Of a stretch of 64,000 nt of DNA, positions 61,995 to 64,000 are shown one piece after another (positions within the stretch are counted from its first letter, which is position 1; each line of letters starts with the position of its first letter). Position numbers and translations under genes: made by a program. Under the pieces are notes generated by a model that did no database searches, was not told the origin of the DNA, and was given only the letters and a program-made list of their open reading frames with translations. This stretch comes from an uncultured Bacteroidia bacterium. Its GTDB lineage: Bacteria > Bacteroidota > Bacteroidia > Bacteroidales > F082. The stretch is taken from contig CADCIH010000005.1 of the NCBI GenBank assembly GCA_902801465.1, forward strand, positions 62,001 to 126,000, read 5' to 3'.

Positions 61995-62798
61995 ATGAAA
62001 AGCCCTGTTCCATATATTGCCATGCTCCTTGCCATTGGGCTTGCCGCCTGTAAGGAAAGGACTGCACTGCCAGAGACCACTTCCTGTGAAAAAGCAGCGA
62101 TGGAATTATACTGCAAGTACGCTGGCAACGCCAATCTTACCGTGGCCTATCTCGGCAACTTGTCAGTCAACGGAAAGTGCATCGATGCCTTGATGCTGCA
62201 AGCCGACAATGAATCTGAGTGGGAAGCGTTGAAACGGGATTTCGGCATGATGCCTTATGACAGCGCCGGATTTGACTTTCCAAACGACGACAATTCTGTT
62301 ATGGTGGGTGTCGGTTTTGAAACCGATTTTCTTGACGAGGCCATCCTCGACACTGTGACCGACATCAGCCAAATCCCTGAAGAAGAAATTGAACGATACA
62401 CACTAATTGTGGCCGACAAGATCCGTGAAATCATGGAAAGCTTCCGGGCGCCCGACTCCTTGCTGCCCAACACCGCCATCATCATCGGTCAGGGTGAAAT
62501 AGAATATGAAGCTACTGACCATACTTATGACGATTACATTTTGACCGTTTCACGTAACATAGTCATCGGGCTTATAACCGAAAAAATCCAGGCTAAAAAG
62601 GCCCCAAGCCCCAATACGCAACGGCCGAAAGGACCTAATGATAACATCATGGACAACGCCCAAACACATGGTCATATCGGTTATATCACCGCTGCCGACA
62701 ACGACAATTGGGCTTTATGGCTATTCTTCTATGACGACCAAGAGGAATGCAATACCATCATCACACATATCAGCGAGGACATGATCATTAATTATTAA
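61995..62798 (+). CDS. Lipoprotein of the ECF locus, unknown function
   Basis: The 267-residue protein has a lipoprotein signal ending in GLAAC (Cys19). The mature part is acidic and has no motif I recognise. It follows the putative anti-sigma gene by 15 bases and precedes a T9SS cargo gene, so it is probably in the same transcript. A role in envelope sensing or in supporting the exported cargo is possible but not shown by sequence. Confidence 0.65.
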   Translation: MKSPVPYIAMLLAIGLAACKERTALPETTSCEKAAMELYCKYAGNANLTVAYLGNLSVNGKCIDALMLQADNESEWEALKRDFGMMPYDSAGFDFPNDDNSVMVGVGFETDFLDEAILDTVTDISQIPEEEIERYTLIVADKIREIMESFRAPDSLLPNTAIIIGQGEIEYEATDHTYDDYILTVSRNIVIGLITEKIQAKKAPSPNTQRPKGPNDNIMDNAQTHGHIGYITAADNDNWALWLFFYDDQEECNTIITHISEDMIINY

Positions 62799-62828
62799 TC
62801 AAATAACTATTAATCAAATCTATTATCC

Positions 62829-63701
62829 ATGAAGAAAAATCTATTTTTCTTTTTGATGTGCACATTAGCCGTGATCGGAATGGCACATGCACAAAACCGT
62901 GGCGAAATCCAATTGGATGCCATCGAAATGAACAACGTGGTGATTCCTCAGGACAGGATTCCTTCTGTGGGTTCCTGGTTCACCTATGTTGGCGACTATT
63001 CCTCACCAAGCATGATCGGCATCGGTATGCCTTTCAATTGGGGTTATATGCTTCCAGCGGAGTTGATGAGCGAGTACCATGGTTGCGCACTGACCCAATT
63101 CGGTTTCCTGGATGCCGGTGAAGAGCAGTTTGCCACTACTTATACCATCAACATTTACGTTGGCGGCGATTCAGCTCCCGAAACCCTTGTCTCCAGCCAA
63201 GAGTTTGAAATCACGGGTTTGGCCAGCGATGTGGTTACTTTCACCCTTGAGACCCCGGTGGAAATCGATGGCAAACAAAACATTTGGGTGACATTCTATC
63301 ATGACGGGTCCATTCAATATCCCGCTCCTGCCGGTGCCGACACTGGCAACCCCAACAGCCGTTGGATTGGCATCGACGGATATGGCTGGATGGATATGGC
63401 CTCCGCCAGCAGCGAGCCTTATAGCTGGCTGGCATGGGTTTATGTCGACGGATACGATTTGGTTGGCGAAAACAACCAATCTGTCACAATGTACCCCAAC
63501 CCAACTTCAGGTAAAGTGAATGTCGTCGCTTCCGACATCAAGCATATCACCGTGGTGAACACTCTCGGTCAACTGGTTTATGAAAACGACGCCGATGGAG
63601 ATGTGGCCACAATCGACATGAGTCCTTATCAAGCCGGTGTTTATGTAGTACGAGTGACTACGGAAAATGGCGAAATTGTAAAACTTGTTTCAAAAGAATA
63701 A
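62829..63701 (+). CDS. T9SS-secreted protein of the ECF locus
   Basis: The 290-residue protein has a signal peptide (ending AHAQ) and a type IX sorting domain starting near VTMYPNPTSGKV and ending VKLVSKE. The middle domain (about 60-210, with NIYVGGDSAPETLVSSQEF and IWVTFYHDG) resembles a beta-sandwich stretch in the cargo protein of the galactose operon (18230-18560), so a shared module type is likely. Function is unknown. It is followed 4 bases later by a redoxin-like gene. Confidence 0.78.
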   Translation: MKKNLFFFLMCTLAVIGMAHAQNRGEIQLDAIEMNNVVIPQDRIPSVGSWFTYVGDYSSPSMIGIGMPFNWGYMLPAELMSEYHGCALTQFGFLDAGEEQFATTYTINIYVGGDSAPETLVSSQEFEITGLASDVVTFTLETPVEIDGKQNIWVTFYHDGSIQYPAPAGADTGNPNSRWIGIDGYGWMDMASASSEPYSWLAWVYVDGYDLVGENNQSVTMYPNPTSGKVNVVASDIKHITVVNTLGQLVYENDADGDVATIDMSPYQAGVYVVRVTTENGEIVKLVSKE

Positions 63702-63705
63702 AGCT

Positions 63706-64000
63706 ATGAAGAGACTCTCCATTCTTATTGTGTTCCTTCTCTTTGGCGCAGGCCTTCACGCCCAACAGACCAACTTAACTCAAGCCGTGGACTTCACTGT
63801 CACCGACTGCCACGGACAAACCTACAATCTCTTTGATATCCTTGACAGAGGCCAAGCTGTTTTCATTGACTTCTTTTTCTACTCCTGTGGCCAATGTCAG
63901 GTCATTTCACCCTATATCACGGGCTCATACACCCAAATGGGCTGCAACATGCATGATGTGTTTTACATCGAAATCTCTTACATGGACAGTGATGCCGCAT
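63706..64000 (+). CDS. Secreted redoxin/thioredoxin-like protein (3' end outside window)
   Basis: Only the first 98 residues are in the window. A signal peptide (MKRLSILIVFLLFGAGLHAQ) is followed by a TlpA/AhpC-TSA-like start (DFTVTDCHGQTYNLFD) and the redox motif FYSCGQCQVISP near residue 64, a CxxC pair. It should act in thiol-disulfide exchange outside the cytoplasm. Extended family members in Bacteroidota can end in a T9SS sorting domain, which would lie beyond the edge. It starts 4 bases after the preceding cargo gene. Confidence 0.8.
   Translation, partial: MKRLSILIVFLLFGAGLHAQQTNLTQAVDFTVTDCHGQTYNLFDILDRGQAVFIDFFFYSCGQCQVISPYITGSYTQMGCNMHDVFYIEISYMDSDAA

Overview
The window is chromosomal DNA from a member of the Bacteroidota, most likely order Bacteroidales. 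The evidence is a housekeeping promoter element of the Bacteroidota type (TAnnTTTG) in front of many genes, a short primary sigma factor of 288 residues, six secreted proteins ending in type IX secretion (T9SS) C-terminal sorting domains, the T9SS component PorQ, a long NusB and the long Bacteroidales-type GAPDH. I see no transposase, integrase, CRISPR array, rRNA or phage gene. About 57 protein genes and two tRNAs fill the window, and no gene-free stretch exceeds about 300 bases.

Layout. 1-5 kb: a lipoprotein phosphoesterase and an outer-membrane-like protein, divergent from nnr-rlmD, with aroK convergent. 5-14 kb: two large T9SS cargo proteins, one of 2,201 residues built from nested duplicated modules. 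14-22.5 kb: sugar use, with an alpha-L-fucosidase divergent from a galactose operon (galK, a T9SS surface protein, a sugar-1-phosphate nucleotidyltransferase, galM, a galactose/glucose permease) that has no galT inside the window. 22.5-34 kb: a hydrolase-LysM protein, DUF1846 plus a MauE-thioredoxin fusion, smpB, lpxD-efp, DUF721-recF-porQ and nusB. 34-40 kb: ferritin, a subtilisin-like T9SS protease, trmD-rplS, a GltS symporter and a split chromate transporter. 40-50.7 kb: an acyl-CoA ligase, an EamA permease, a ClpB lacking its N-domain, trkH, DUF2750, yidC and GAPDH. 50.7-58.7 kb: superoxide dismutase, htrA-rpoD, a GNAT enzyme, mltG, a phosphomannomutase fused to a TPR lipoprotein, and glmM. 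58.7-64 kb: tRNA-Ser and tRNA-Pro, a CDF metal pump, a BspA-like LRR cargo protein, and an ECF-sigma locus running into a lipoprotein, a T9SS cargo protein and a redoxin cut by the window edge.

The most unusual signal is not a gene. At eight places between or at the ends of genes there are short arrays with a strict 7-base period but different unit sequences. In six of them a neighbouring gene's stop codon lies inside the array, and at one site the next gene's start codon does too. Two of the arrays are inverted pairs around an almost identical core and supply the stop codons of their flanking genes. Because 7 is not a multiple of 3, an array whose unit holds a stop triplet closes every reading frame. 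This looks like an uncharacterised family of dispersed elements. Other points worth a second look are the ManB-lipoprotein fusion, the short ClpB with two matching palindromes upstream, the galactose operon without galT, rpoD overlapping the end of htrA, and the ECF-redoxin-T9SS locus.
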